Shown here piece by piece: positions 24,848 through 34,088 of a stretch of 64,000 nucleotides of DNA (positions are counted from its first letter, which is position 1; every line of letters begins with the position of its first letter). The position numbers and the translations under genes were made by a program. The stretch is from Chakrabartia godavariana (lineage in GTDB: Bacteria > Pseudomonadota > Alphaproteobacteria > Sphingomonadales > Sphingomonadaceae). The stretch lies in NCBI GenBank assembly GCA_005518185.1, contig RKSN01000002.1, forward strand, positions 124,001-188,000, given 5' to 3'. The notes under the pieces are model-generated. The model did no database searches. It saw only the letters and a program-made list of their open reading frames with translations, and was not told the origin of the DNA.

Positions 24848-27181
24848 TCAGAACTTGACCCCGAAGGTCACGCCATAGGTGCGCGGATCCGGGAAGTAAC
24901 CGAGCGTCAGCCCGCCAAAGCCGGGGCCGAAGTCGATGAAGTTCGTCGGCCGGTCTTCCTTGGTCAGGTTGCGGACCCAGAAGGACAGTTCGGTCTTCGC
25001 GCCGCCGATGTTGAGATCGGACACGCGCGCCGCCATGTTGACGATGTCACGCCCCGGCGACCGGGTATTGCCCGCCAGCGTCTGCGTCGCCACGTTGCCG
25101 GTGATCGCAAACGGGAAGGTATAATAGCCCGAGACATGGCTGTAATCGCCCGTCAGGCTCAGCTTGCCCCAGTCCCCTTCGATCACGCGCCAGTCGACGC
25201 CCAATGCGGCAGTCGCCTTGGGCGTGTGCGGGAAGGCCCGGTTGCCGGCGACGTCCACGCCCCCGTCGATGAAGCTCTTATACTTGGCATCGAGCACCGC
25301 GAATGAGCCATTGAGGGTGAGTGCGGGCACCGGCCGCGCCACGACTTCAAACTCCAGCCCCCGGATGCGCGCGGCAGCGGCATTGAGCACGACCGAGGCG
25401 GCGGCGCCCTGTGCGGTGAACACCGACAGCTGAATATCCTTATGCTCGTCCCAGAAGCCCGCGACGTTGAAGATCAGCTTGCCATCGGCGAGCTTGGTCT
25501 TGAGGCCGAGTTCGTAGCTGTCGACCTTTTCGGGGCGATAGGGATTGCACAGTTCGCTCCCCTTGCCGGGCGCGGTCGTGCAGCTGAACGGCTGGCCGAT
25601 CAGGCCGCCAACATCGGTTTCCCCGTTGAAGCCGCCTGATTTGTAACCACGCGCCCAGCGGGCATAGACGTTGACGTTGTCGCTCGCCGCATAGCTCACC
25701 GTCGCGGTCGGGCTGAAATTGTTGAACTTCGCGTCGGGCACGCCGCCATAGGGCACGTCGAACAGGGTGAAGCGCGGCGTACCCACCGCAAACTTGCGGC
25801 GAATGTCCTTGCGTTCATTGGTGTAGCGCGCGCCGAGCGTCAGCTTCAGCGCATCGGTCATCCGATAGTCGAGCTGCGTATAGAGCGCCCAGGCCCGCGT
25901 GTGCGAGCCATAGTCCGACTGGAGATCGGCCGCCCCCGGCGCGCCGACCTGATTGAGGAAACCGAAGAAGCGCTGCGGCCCGAGCGTCTCCGCCTTTTCC
26001 TTATAGGCGAAGGCACCGACGACATAGCTCAGGCGATCGTCCATCGCCTCACCCGTCAGCTGAAGCTCCTGGCTGTACGCGTGGAAGCTCGTGTCGCGCT
26101 GCGTGTTGGCGACGTCGAGCGGAGACCCGTCAAGGTCCGCCGCATCCTGCCAGCGCAGATTGCGATAGGAGGTGATCGACTTCAGCGTCGCCGCCCCGAG
26201 ATCGGCGGCGATCGTCAGGCTGTGGCCATAGGTCCGCGTCTTTTCATAGAGCGGATTGGCATCGACGCTCGCCGTGCTCTGCCGCGTCGGATTGGCGTAG
26301 AGGCCGAGCGGCGCTATGGCGCCAAGGATGGCCGGGTTGGTGAACAGGCTGTTGGGCAGGACGCTGACCAGCTGCGAGAAGTCGGTCCGCTGATTGTAGC
26401 GGCTGTAATCGAACTGATAGTCCGCCGTGATGATGCCTTCGGGCTTCAGCCGCAGCTGGATCATGCCCGACTTACCGTCGAGATTGCCCAGATCGCTGAC
26501 CGAGGTCGGGCGTGCCAGGAACGCCTGCGGGAAGGGATTGGGAACGACCTTCACAAAGCCGTCGCGCTTCTGCAGTTGGCCCGACACCTTCATCGACAAG
26601 GCGCCCATGGCGGGCAGATCGAGAACGGCCTTGCCCTTCCAATAGTCATAATTGCCATAGCTGATCTCGGCCGAGCCGCGCAGCTCGCCCGAGGGCTTGC
26701 GCGTCACAAGGTTGACGGCACCGGCCAGCGCATTGCGGCCATAGAGCGTGCCCTGCGGACCGCGCAGCACTTCGACACGCTCCAGATCCGCCACGTCGAA
26801 GATCGAGCCCTGCGCCTTCGCGATATAGACGCCATCGAGATACAGGCCCACGGCCGGCTCCCACGTCACCGCGGGGTTGATCGTGACCGAGCCGCGAATG
26901 GCGATCTGCGAGATCGTCTTGTTCGACGGCGCGCGTTCAATCTTCACATTGGGGGCGATCGTGCCCAGCCGGTCGATCGAGCTGATGTCGCGCGATTCCA
27001 GATATTCGGCGCTCACCGCCGAAATGGCGATCGGCACGTCCTGGACGTTTTCTGCACGCTTCTGCGCGGTGACGACGATGTCGCCGATGCCGCCGGTGTC
27101 CTCTGCCGAGGTGTCCTGCGCGACTGCCGGCATCGCCATGGCGGTGCTGGCGAGCAGGGTTGCAAAACGGATTGCCTTCAT
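24848..27181 (-). CDS. TonB-dependent outer-membrane receptor
   Basis: A TonB-dependent receptor of 777 aa with signal peptide M-K-A-I-R-F-A-T-L-L-A ending at about A-V-A-Q (residue 22). The plug starts at D-I-V-V-T-A-Q-K-R, and the chain contains L-R-G-P-Q-G-T-L-Y-G-R-N-A-L-A-G-A-V-N near residue 134, a hallmark of the plug. The C-terminus ends in Phe (G-V-K-F), as needed for BAM-dependent insertion. I chose the ATG at 27181 behind GGGAGG. It is divergent from a DUF1254 gene, with three half-sites of the cluster motif between them. Uptake of steroid is the likely role; such receptors have been linked to estrogen uptake in Novosphingobium. Confidence 0.92.
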   Translation of the reverse strand: MKAIRFATLLASTAMAMPAVAQDTSAEDTGGIGDIVVTAQKRAENVQDVPIAISAVSAEYLESRDISSIDRLGTIAPNVKIERAPSNKTISQIAIRGSVTINPAVTWEPAVGLYLDGVYIAKAQGSIFDVADLERVEVLRGPQGTLYGRNALAGAVNLVTRKPSGELRGSAEISYGNYDYWKGKAVLDLPAMGALSMKVSGQLQKRDGFVKVVPNPFPQAFLARPTSVSDLGNLDGKSGMIQLRLKPEGIITADYQFDYSRYNQRTDFSQLVSVLPNSLFTNPAILGAIAPLGLYANPTRQSTASVDANPLYEKTRTYGHSLTIAADLGAATLKSITSYRNLRWQDAADLDGSPLDVANTQRDTSFHAYSQELQLTGEAMDDRLSYVVGAFAYKEKAETLGPQRFFGFLNQVGAPGAADLQSDYGSHTRAWALYTQLDYRMTDALKLTLGARYTNERKDIRRKFAVGTPRFTLFDVPYGGVPDAKFNNFSPTATVSYAASDNVNVYARWARGYKSGGFNGETDVGGLIGQPFSCTTAPGKGSELCNPYRPEKVDSYELGLKTKLADGKLIFNVAGFWDEHKDIQLSVFTAQGAAASVVLNAAAARIRGLEFEVVARPVPALTLNGSFAVLDAKYKSFIDGGVDVAGNRAFPHTPKATAALGVDWRVIEGDWGKLSLTGDYSHVSGYYTFPFAITGNVATQTLAGNTRSPGRDIVNMAARVSDLNIGGAKTELSFWVRNLTKEDRPTNFIDFGPGFGGLTLGYFPDPRTYGVTFGVKF

Positions 27182-27202
27182 ATCGACCTCCCTATTCCAA
27201 AC

Positions 27203-27259
27203 TACGCATTGCAAACGATTGACGTTTGCGTATTTATCTACTGCAATATGCTACGTAAA
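27203..27259. promoter_or_regulatory. variant half-site cluster (site G)
   Basis: Three half-sites lie between the divergent TonB receptor and DUF1254 genes: TACGCA at 27203, TGCGTA at 27227 and TACGTA at 27252. The first two are 24 bases apart but in everted order. The last two are in the usual order, 25 bases apart and with one mismatch. It probably binds the same factor as sites A-F, in a modified layout. Confidence 0.5.
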
Positions 27260-27334
27260 TCATAGCTAGACAATATGAATTGCCGTGATAGCGTAACATA
27301 AAAGCCACAAAATTGCGCATATAGAGGATAAAAC

Positions 27335-28675
27335 GTGCTCGCAGCCCTATTGCTCGCAGCGTCCGGCCTGCCCGAGGCGGCGGATTGCGAAAAGATCTCG
27401 AACGATCCCGCTGCCGCACTGGCCTATAGCGCGGGGCTTCAGGGCTTCATCTACGGCTATCCCATTGTCGACATGCTGAAGCAGATGCACAATGAGACGC
27501 ACCGCGTCAGCGCGGACCAGCCCGTTGTCGCGCCCGTCAACAGCATCGTGCCCTATCCCCACATCCTGACCCCAGAAACACAGGGGCAGCTGCGCGCGCC
27601 GAATGCGGACACCCTGTATCTGAATGCCTGGGTCGACATGTCCAAAGGCCCCGTGCTGGTCGAGGTGCCGGACATGGGATCGCGCTATTACACGCTGGCC
27701 TTCATGGACCTTTACGCAAAGCCGCATCACCTCGGCACACGCACCAATGGCGGAAAGGCGATGAAATATGCGCTGGTTGGCCCGACGGGCGGCGCTGTTC
27801 CGGCGGGCTATGAACGGTTTGATCTGCCGACCGACAAGGCGTGGATGCTCGGACGCATTCTGGCCGATGGACCGGCAGACGAAAAACGCGTCATCGCGAT
27901 CGCCAAGACGTTCAGGATGCAGGGGCCCATGGCCACCGAAGTGACTTCGGCCGAACCGATGGACCCCTATGCGAGCCTTGACTACTTCACGCTCCTCAAC
28001 GGAGCGCTGAAGTCCCTCCCCCCGATTGCCGACGAAGCCGCTCTGATGGCAACCTTTGACCGGGCCGGCTTTGGCCCCGCGACGAGCTTCGTCCCTGAAA
28101 AGCTGCCCCCTGCGCAGCTGCTTGGCCTCGCCTGTGCGGTACGGATCGGCAATGACGTCCTTGCCAAGCAGGGCTTCAAGCCGACGCAGATGGCCAATGG
28201 CTGGATGCGCAACAATCGCATGGACAAGCCGGGGCATGACTATGTCCTGCGCGCGGAAACGGTGCGCGGCGGCTATGTGAATGCCGAGGAAGAGTCGATC
28301 TACCCGGCCGCCGTCATGGACAACAAAGGCGAAATGTTCGACGGCAGCCGGACGTACCGCATCCGCTTCGACGCCGGAAAGCTGCCGCCCGTTGGCGCTT
28401 TCTGGTCGATCACCGCTTATGATCTGGCGACCGCAAAGCTCGTTCCCAATGCGATCAAGCGTTACCAGTTCGGCGACCGGACCAAGGGCGTCAAATATGG
28501 CAAGGACGGATCGCTCACGGTCACGCTGTCGGCCGCACCGCCCAAGGAGGGAAGATCCAACTGGCTCCCGACGCCTGCGGGCCGCTATCACCTCGTCACC
28601 CGCATGTATCTGCCCAAGCCCGAAGCCCTGGACGGCCGCTATAAGCTGCCGCCTGTTGAACGCGTTGAACCATAG
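27335..28675 (+). CDS. DUF1254/DUF1214-domain protein, probably exported
   Basis: A 446-aa protein with a hydrophobic start (M-L-A-A-L-L-L-A-A-S-G) consistent with a short signal peptide. The DUF1254 half has G-F-I-Y-G-Y-P-I-V-D near residue 40 and N-A-D-T-L-Y near 90. The DUF1214 half has Y-R-I-R-F near 345 and F-W-S-I-T-A-Y-D near 361. The family has no settled function. The start is GTG at 27335 behind AGAGGA. It leads a four-gene operon with two SnoaL genes and an oxidoreductase, and shares its upstream region with a TonB receptor. Confidence 0.82.
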   Translation: MLAALLLAASGLPEAADCEKISNDPAAALAYSAGLQGFIYGYPIVDMLKQMHNETHRVSADQPVVAPVNSIVPYPHILTPETQGQLRAPNADTLYLNAWVDMSKGPVLVEVPDMGSRYYTLAFMDLYAKPHHLGTRTNGGKAMKYALVGPTGGAVPAGYERFDLPTDKAWMLGRILADGPADEKRVIAIAKTFRMQGPMATEVTSAEPMDPYASLDYFTLLNGALKSLPPIADEAALMATFDRAGFGPATSFVPEKLPPAQLLGLACAVRIGNDVLAKQGFKPTQMANGWMRNNRMDKPGHDYVLRAETVRGGYVNAEEESIYPAAVMDNKGEMFDGSRTYRIRFDAGKLPPVGAFWSITAYDLATAKLVPNAIKRYQFGDRTKGVKYGKDGSLTVTLSAAPPKEGRSNWLPTPAGRYHLVTRMYLPKPEALDGRYKLPPVERVEP

Positions 28676-28683
28676 GACCGGAC

Positions 28684-29322
28684 ATGACCTCTCTTGAAGC
28701 CCGCATCGACCGCCTGGAATCGCTCGATGCCATTCGCCAGCTTCCCGCCAAATATGCGCTCGCGCTCGACATGCGCGACATGGACGCGATGGTCTCGCTC
28801 TTCCCCGCCGATGTCCGCGTCGGCAAGGACGCATCGGGCCGCGCGGCGCTGCGCGCCTATATGGACCGGACCCTGCGCTCTCCTTTCACCGGCACGTCGC
28901 ACCATATCGGCGGCCATGTGATCGAGTTTGACGATGCCGACCACGCCCACGGCGTCGTCTATTCCAAGAACGAGCATGAAACGCCGGTCGAGGGCGGTCA
29001 GGACGAATGGGTCATCATGCAGATGATGTATGTCGACGATTATGTCCGACAGGATGGCCGCTGGCATTTCGCGCGCCGCCTGCCGCTCTATTGGTACGCG
29101 ACCGACCTCAATAAGCCGCCGGTCGGCCCCAACAAGATGCGCTGGCCGGGCACCGAATGGGTGGAGGGCAATTTCCACAAGCTCTTCCCAAGCTATGCCG
29201 AATATTGGGCGCGCGACGGCGATCATGAGGGCCCGGTGGCGGAGCCGGCACCGCTTGAAGGTTTCCTGAATGCCATGCGCCGGGGGGCTGCGCCGCCCAA
29301 GGTCAAGGTGCGGGCCGACTGA
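28684..29322 (+). CDS. SnoaL/NTF2-fold protein 3
   Basis: A SnoaL-like protein of 212 aa, longer than the usual 130-170 because of a C-terminal extension rich in Trp and Tyr. The N-terminus L-E-A-R-I-D-R-L-E-S and K-Y-A-L-A-L-D keep the Tyr-x4-Asp pattern, and a His cluster (S-H-H-I-G-G-H) lies near residue 80. The start is eight bases after the DUF1254 stop, and its stop overlaps the next SnoaL start (TGATG). Dehydratase-type chemistry is likely but unproven. Confidence 0.82.
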   Translation: MTSLEARIDRLESLDAIRQLPAKYALALDMRDMDAMVSLFPADVRVGKDASGRAALRAYMDRTLRSPFTGTSHHIGGHVIEFDDADHAHGVVYSKNEHETPVEGGQDEWVIMQMMYVDDYVRQDGRWHFARRLPLYWYATDLNKPPVGPNKMRWPGTEWVEGNFHKLFPSYAEYWARDGDHEGPVAEPAPLEGFLNAMRRGAAPPKVKVRAD

Positions 29323-29789
29323 TGGTCGATCTCCAGACCCTGATTGACGAGCGCGCCATCCAGCATGTCTACATGCGCTATTGCGACCTTGTGGATGCAA
29401 GGGCGTTCGACCGTCTTTCGGAGGTTTTCACGCCCGACACGCGCGGGGACTATACGCAGGCGCTCGGCCCGGGCGTCATCACCGAGGGGCTGGACGTCCT
29501 GATCGGCGCGATGCACGCCAATCTCGGCGCGCATTCGGCCTGCGGCGCCACCCATCACAATGTTACGAACTTCAGGATCTCTGTGAGCGGCGACACGGCT
29601 GACGCGAAGGTCCACTATATCGCGGCGCATGCCGGCGCAGGGCCGCTCATCGGCAAGAGCTACGTCATGTGGGGCGAATATGAAGACCGGCTTGTGCGCA
29701 CGCCGGAAGGCTGGCGCGTGAAGGACCGCGTCTACACCCTGTCCTGCTTCGACGGCGACCCGGCGATCGTCAGCGGCACATCGGCATGA
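29322..29789 (+). CDS. SnoaL/NTF2-fold protein 4
   Basis: A SnoaL-like protein of 155 aa. R-Y-C-D-L-V-D near residue 20 gives the Tyr-x4-Asp pattern, and T-H-H-N-V-T-N near residue 74 the central His pair. The R-T-P-E-G-W-R-V-K-D-R end is typical of the family. It overlaps the preceding SnoaL gene and the following oxidoreductase gene, so the two SnoaL proteins may form a heteromer (inference). Confidence 0.82.
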   Translation: MVDLQTLIDERAIQHVYMRYCDLVDARAFDRLSEVFTPDTRGDYTQALGPGVITEGLDVLIGAMHANLGAHSACGATHHNVTNFRISVSGDTADAKVHYIAAHAGAGPLIGKSYVMWGEYEDRLVRTPEGWRVKDRVYTLSCFDGDPAIVSGTSA

Positions 29790-30784
29790 ACACCATGCGG
29801 GCGATGGTGATCGATGGCTTTGGCGATCCCGATGTGCTTCGACCCGCCGAGATGCCTATCCCCGCGCCAGCACCGGGTGAAGTGCTTGTGCAGCTGGCCT
29901 ATGCGGCCGCCAATCCGGCCGACTGGAAAGCCCGCCGGGGCTGGCTGTCGCAATATTTCGACTATCATTTCCCCTTTGTCCTCGGCTTTGACGGGGCGGG
30001 CATTGTCACAGCTGTTGGAGAGGGCGTGACCCATGTCGCCCTCGGCGACCGGGTGGTTCTCGCCACCAATCAGGGCATGGGTCTGAACGGAAGCTACGCC
30101 GAATATGCGATCAGCGCCGCAGAACGGACAGTCCCCCTGCCCGCCAATCTGTCACTAGCGCGGGCAGCGGCGCTCCCCACGGCGGGCATGACGGCCCTGG
30201 AAGCGCTGTTCGATGTCGGCCAGCTGGCCGCAGGACACAAGGTCCTGATCAACGGCGGCGCCGGTGGGACGGGTGGCTATGCGATTGCGCTCGCGGCGGC
30301 GGCAGGCGCCCAGGTTGCCGTCACGTGCAGCGCAGGCAATGCGGACTATGTCCGCGCGCTCGGCGCGGAACTGGCCATCGATTACCGCGCCGAACAGGTC
30401 GGCGCGGCCATTGCCCGTTTTGCGCCGGAAGGTCTCGATCTGGTCGTCGATGCCGTCGGACAAGAGAGCCTGTTGGAGGCCGTGGATTGGGTCCGGCCCG
30501 GCGGGATGATCGCCGCCATCGGGACGCTGATCCCGGACGAGACCCCGCATGACGCCGTCCGGGCCGCAGCGCGCGGTGTGACGGTCATACCAACGGTGTC
30601 GACCTTCCCGAACCAAGGGCGCCAGCTGGCCCGGCTCGTTCAAGAACTAGCCCGCGGCACCTTTGACCGCATCCAGATCGAAACACTGCCGCTCGATCAG
30701 GTCGCAGAGGCCCATCGCCGCATCGAAGCGGGGCATGTGCGGGGAAAACTCGTCCTCGCAATCAACCCCGCACTCACGGACTAG
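29786..30784 (+). CDS. quinone-oxidoreductase-like MDR enzyme
   Basis: A zinc-independent medium-chain dehydrogenase/reductase of 332 aa. It has the GroES-like N-terminus (P-A-P-A-P-G-E-V-L-V-Q near residue 27), G-F-D-G-A-G-I-V near 69 and the nucleotide motif G-G-A-G-G-T-G-G near 154. No catalytic zinc Cys/His set is visible. Members reduce quinones or enones, so reduction of a steroid enone double bond is possible. It overlaps the SnoaL gene by four bases (ATGA) and converges on the KstD operon, leaving nine bases between stops. Confidence 0.85.
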   Translation: MNTMRAMVIDGFGDPDVLRPAEMPIPAPAPGEVLVQLAYAAANPADWKARRGWLSQYFDYHFPFVLGFDGAGIVTAVGEGVTHVALGDRVVLATNQGMGLNGSYAEYAISAAERTVPLPANLSLARAAALPTAGMTALEALFDVGQLAAGHKVLINGGAGGTGGYAIALAAAAGAQVAVTCSAGNADYVRALGAELAIDYRAEQVGAAIARFAPEGLDLVVDAVGQESLLEAVDWVRPGGMIAAIGTLIPDETPHDAVRAAARGVTVIPTVSTFPNQGRQLARLVQELARGTFDRIQIETLPLDQVAEAHRRIEAGHVRGKLVLAINPALTD

Positions 30785-30793
30785 GCGGTCGCC

Positions 30794-31603
30794 TCAGAAA
30801 TAATAGCTCGCGCCATTGGCGACGAGCACCGATCCATTGACGAAGCTCGCATCCTCGCTCGCGAGATAGGCGACGGCGGCAGCGATTTCGCTCGGGTCCG
30901 CCATGCGGCCGAGCGGGATGCTCGCTTCCATCGACTTGATCCATTCATCGGGGATGCCCGCCATGACCGGCGTGTTGGTCGGCCCCGGCGCGACGGCATT
31001 GACGCGGATCTTGCGCGGTGCGAGTTCACGGGCGAGCTGACGCGTCAGGCCGATGACAGCGGCCTTGGACGTCACATAATGCGGCGAGCCTTCGCCCGAC
31101 TGCGCGCTGGTTGAGCTGATATTGATGATCGCGCCGGGATTGCCGTCTTCGGCGAGAACGCGGGCGAATTCCCGCGCCACGTAAAAGGCGCCGTTGACGT
31201 TGACCGCCATGACAGCCGCCCAGCCGTCATCTTCCATATGGATGAGCTGATCGACGATCACATCGGAGCTGCCCTTGGCGGCGAGTTCCTCATTGCGTTT
31301 CGCCATCGCACCGTAGAACTGCTCGGACCCGTCCTTGGGCGCCTGACCGATCCCGGCATTGCTGACGGCAATGTCGAGGCGGCCGAATTCGGCCCGCGCC
31401 GCGCGAACCGCAGCAATGACCGAGGCCGAGTCCGCAACATTGCACTGGAGCGCGAGGGCAGCGCCGCTGGCTTTCGCGTCCTCCACATTCATATCGAGCG
31501 CGGCGACCTTTGCGCCCTCAGCGGTCAGCCGCGCCACAATGGCGCGGCCAATGCCCCGCCCCGCGCCCGTCACAATGGCGGCCTTGCCGTCAAAACGTCC
31601 CAT
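30794..31603 (-). CDS. short-chain dehydrogenase/reductase (after kstD)
   Basis: An SDR of 269 aa with T-G-A-G-R-G-I-G near residue 12, S-N-A-G near 87 and Y-V-T-S-K near 177. Asp in A-L-D-M-N favours NAD(H). An insertion of about 25 residues (about 96-125, F-Y-G-A-M-A-K-R-N-E-E-L) sits after the S-N-A-G motif, a less usual feature. Its ATG overlaps the kstD stop (TGATG). It is the last gene of an eight-gene operon and probably a hydroxysteroid dehydrogenase. Confidence 0.87.
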   Translation of the reverse strand: MGRFDGKAAIVTGAGRGIGRAIVARLTAEGAKVAALDMNVEDAKASGAALALQCNVADSASVIAAVRAARAEFGRLDIAVSNAGIGQAPKDGSEQFYGAMAKRNEELAAKGSSDVIVDQLIHMEDDGWAAVMAVNVNGAFYVAREFARVLAEDGNPGAIINISSTSAQSGEGSPHYVTSKAAVIGLTRQLARELAPRKIRVNAVAPGPTNTPVMAGIPDEWIKSMEASIPLGRMADPSEIAAAVAYLASEDASFVNGSVLVANGASYYF

Positions 31604-33294
31604 CAGTCATTCGCTCCTGTCATGTGACGCGCCGCGATATAGCCAAAGGTCATCGCCGGACCGATGGTGACGCCCGCGCCCGGATAGCTCTCGCCCATCG
31701 CCGAGGCGGCATTATTGCCGATGGCGTAGAGGCCAGTGATTGGCTTGCCCTTGGCATCGAGCACGCGCGCCTTGTCGTCGGTCAGCAGCCCGCCATTGGT
31801 GCCGATATCGCCCGGATAGATCGGCATGGCATAAAAGGGCCCCTTGGCAATCGGCGCGAGACAGGGGTTCGGCCCGACGCGCGGATCGCCGTACATCTTG
31901 TCATAGGCCGCCTCCCCGCGATGGAAATCGGGGTCTTCCCCCTTCACGGCGTGTTCGTTGAAGCGGGCGACCGTCTGCGCGAGGATGTCCGGCGGCACGC
32001 GCATGGCGAGCGCCAGTTCCTCGATGGTCTTGCCCTTCTTCAGGATGCCGCGCACCTCGCCGCGCTGCAGCCAGTCGGGCATGATCGGATAGAGCGGGCC
32101 GACCGGATAATTGTGGCGGTACTTGTGATCGAAGACGAACCAGGTCGGGCTGGCATCGCCATGCTCCGCCGCACGCCGCGCCATCTGCTGGCCGACAATG
32201 TGGTAGGAGGCCGCTTCGTTCAGGTAACGCTGACCCTTCTGGTTGACCATGATGCAGCCCGGCAGCGCGCGCTCGATGGTGCACAGCCGCCCGCGATCCT
32301 CGCCCGGCACGTAAAAGACCGGCGCGGCCCAGGCGGACTGCATGTTGAGCGTGGCCGCGCCCAACGCCTTGCCCGCGCGGATGCTGTCGCCGGTGTTCCC
32401 GCTCGTCCCGCCGGACAGATAGGCGTTGCGATAAAGCGGGGCATTTTCGTCGCGCATCGACTGGTTCTTGTCGAAGCCACCGGCGGCCAGCACGACGCCT
32501 TTGCGCGCGCGGATGCGGAGATCCTTGCCCTGATGCCGGACAACCGCGCCAATGACTTTGCCCTTCTCCTCGACAAGGTTCACCAGCGGGCTTTCGAGCC
32601 AGACGGGCACACCCTTCTCGTTGAGCGCCAGCCGGAGCCCGCCAAGCAAGGCATTGCCGAGCGTCAGGCGCCGGTCCTTGCGCGACTTGAAACGGAACGG
32701 CCAATCGAACCAGTAGCGCGCAAGGCTTTTGGTCAGGTGCCACCACCAGCCCGGCGCACGGAAGAGGATGATGTAGGTCTCATCAAAGTGCCAGTTCAGA
32801 TAGCCGAACAAGCTCGCCGCAGGCGACGCAAACCGCAGCGTTTCAACATCTTTGCCCAGCTTCTTCCCATCGACCGGGAGCGGCATGTGCGTGCGATAGC
32901 CGGTCGGGCTGCCGCCGGGGTTTTCGGCGTGATAGTCCGGATAGGGAAAGGCCTGATAGTTGATCTCGGTCTTGTTGGTGACCCAGCGCAGCATCGGCGC
33001 CGCATTCTCAACGAATGCCCGGATATTGGCATCGGGCACATTCTCCTTGGACAGCGCACGGACATATTTGAAGGCGTCGTCGACATTGTCCTCAAAGCCT
33101 GCGGCCCGCGCCTGATCGCTGGCGGGGATCCAGATCCCGGCGCCCGATGTCGCGGACGTCCCGCCCCACAGGGCTTCCTTTTCGATCACCAGCACGTCGG
33201 CGTGATTGTCCGCCGCGACCAAGGCGGAAAGCAGCCCCCCGGCCCCGGAGCCGACCACCAGCGTGTCGATTTCCCTGTCCCATGTCTCGGTCAT
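31603..33294 (-). CDS. kstD: 3-ketosteroid delta-1-dehydrogenase
   Basis: A flavoprotein of 563 aa, the usual length for KstD, which inserts the 1,2 double bond in ring A, needed for aromatisation. The FAD motif V-V-G-S-G-A-G-G is at residues 13-20 and V-L-A-A-G-G-F-D-K-N near 287. Tyr537 and Gly541 in S-Y-P-G-A-G match the Tyr487/Gly491 pair of the rhodococcal enzyme, followed by I-G-P-A-M-T-F-G-Y. The stretch R-Y-L-N-E-A-A-S-Y is where the second catalytic Tyr is expected. With KshA (47199-48320) it opens ring B. Both flanking genes overlap it by 1-4 bases. Confidence 0.92.
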   Translation of the reverse strand: MTETWDREIDTLVVGSGAGGLLSALVAADNHADVLVIEKEALWGGTSATSGAGIWIPASDQARAAGFEDNVDDAFKYVRALSKENVPDANIRAFVENAAPMLRWVTNKTEINYQAFPYPDYHAENPGGSPTGYRTHMPLPVDGKKLGKDVETLRFASPAASLFGYLNWHFDETYIILFRAPGWWWHLTKSLARYWFDWPFRFKSRKDRRLTLGNALLGGLRLALNEKGVPVWLESPLVNLVEEKGKVIGAVVRHQGKDLRIRARKGVVLAAGGFDKNQSMRDENAPLYRNAYLSGGTSGNTGDSIRAGKALGAATLNMQSAWAAPVFYVPGEDRGRLCTIERALPGCIMVNQKGQRYLNEAASYHIVGQQMARRAAEHGDASPTWFVFDHKYRHNYPVGPLYPIMPDWLQRGEVRGILKKGKTIEELALAMRVPPDILAQTVARFNEHAVKGEDPDFHRGEAAYDKMYGDPRVGPNPCLAPIAKGPFYAMPIYPGDIGTNGGLLTDDKARVLDAKGKPITGLYAIGNNAASAMGESYPGAGVTIGPAMTFGYIAARHMTGAND

Positions 33295-34088
33295 GCTTGC
33301 TCACCTGTCAGGTAGAATTGGGGCGCTTCACGCGCGGTAATGGCGGCATTGCGCGCGGCAAAGCCGTCGTCCAGCGCTTCGGGCTGCGGAATGATGTAAT
33401 AATCGCCCCGGTCGATGGCGTCGAAGACAAGCGGCGCGAATGCGTCGGGCGTCAGGCCATTGGCGTCGAGCATCCCCGTCATCACATCGTGGAAGCCCTT
33501 CGACGCTTCCGTCGGGGCTTCGCGGAAGATCTCGGATTTGACCGGCCCCGGCGCGAGCAGCGAGACCTGCACCTGGCTTTTCAGCATGGCCAGTTCCCCC
33601 GCCAGCGATTCCGTGAGCGCCACAACGGCGAACTTGGTCGCTGAATAGGGTGCCATCAGCGGCGCGGGCAGGAATCCCCCGACCGAGGCCGTGTTGATGA
33701 TCCGTGCAGGACGGTTGGCAGCAATCAGGCGCGGCACAAAGGCCCGCAGACCGTTGACGATCCCGCCAATGTTGACGTCAAGCGACTGCTGCCAGCGCGC
33801 GGCCGGTATTTCCCAGCTGAGCCCCGTCGACAGCACGCCCGCATTGTTGAACAGCAGATCGACCTGCCCGTGCCGCCCATAAGCAGCAGCAGCCAGCGCC
33901 TCCACCGAAGCCGGGTCGGTGACGTCGGTCGGGACGGCCACGGCCGCCTCTCCGATGTCCGCTGCAACCTCTGCCAGACGCGTCGCGTCACGGTCGGCGA
34001 GGACGACCGTCATGCCCCGGCGGGCGGCCTCTCGCGCAAGCCCGGCACCGATGCCGCTCGCTGCCCCCGTGATGACGGCAACTGTCAC
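33291..34088 (-). CDS. short-chain dehydrogenase/reductase
   Basis: A classical SDR of 265 aa: T-G-A-A-S-G-I-G near residue 7, N-N-A-G near 80 and Y-S-A-T-K near 146. Asp in L-A-D-R-D favours NAD(H). The C-terminal segment D-R-G-D-Y-Y-I-I-P-Q replaces the usual I-x-V-D-G-G end, which is a trait of the 11-beta-HSD-like/DltE-type SDR branch. It overlaps kstD by four bases. Substrate unknown; probably a hydroxysteroid. Confidence 0.86.
   Translation of the reverse strand: MTVAVITGAASGIGAGLAREAARRGMTVVLADRDATRLAEVAADIGEAAVAVPTDVTDPASVEALAAAAYGRHGQVDLLFNNAGVLSTGLSWEIPAARWQQSLDVNIGGIVNGLRAFVPRLIAANRPARIINTASVGGFLPAPLMAPYSATKFAVVALTESLAGELAMLKSQVQVSLLAPGPVKSEIFREAPTEASKGFHDVMTGMLDANGLTPDAFAPLVFDAIDRGDYYIIPQPEALDDGFAARNAAITAREAPQFYLTGEQA

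Noticed and set aside
31510..33315. A 601-codon plus-strand open frame opposite kstD
   Set aside because: KstD on the minus strand has FAD and catalytic motifs; the opposite frame shows nothing recognisable.
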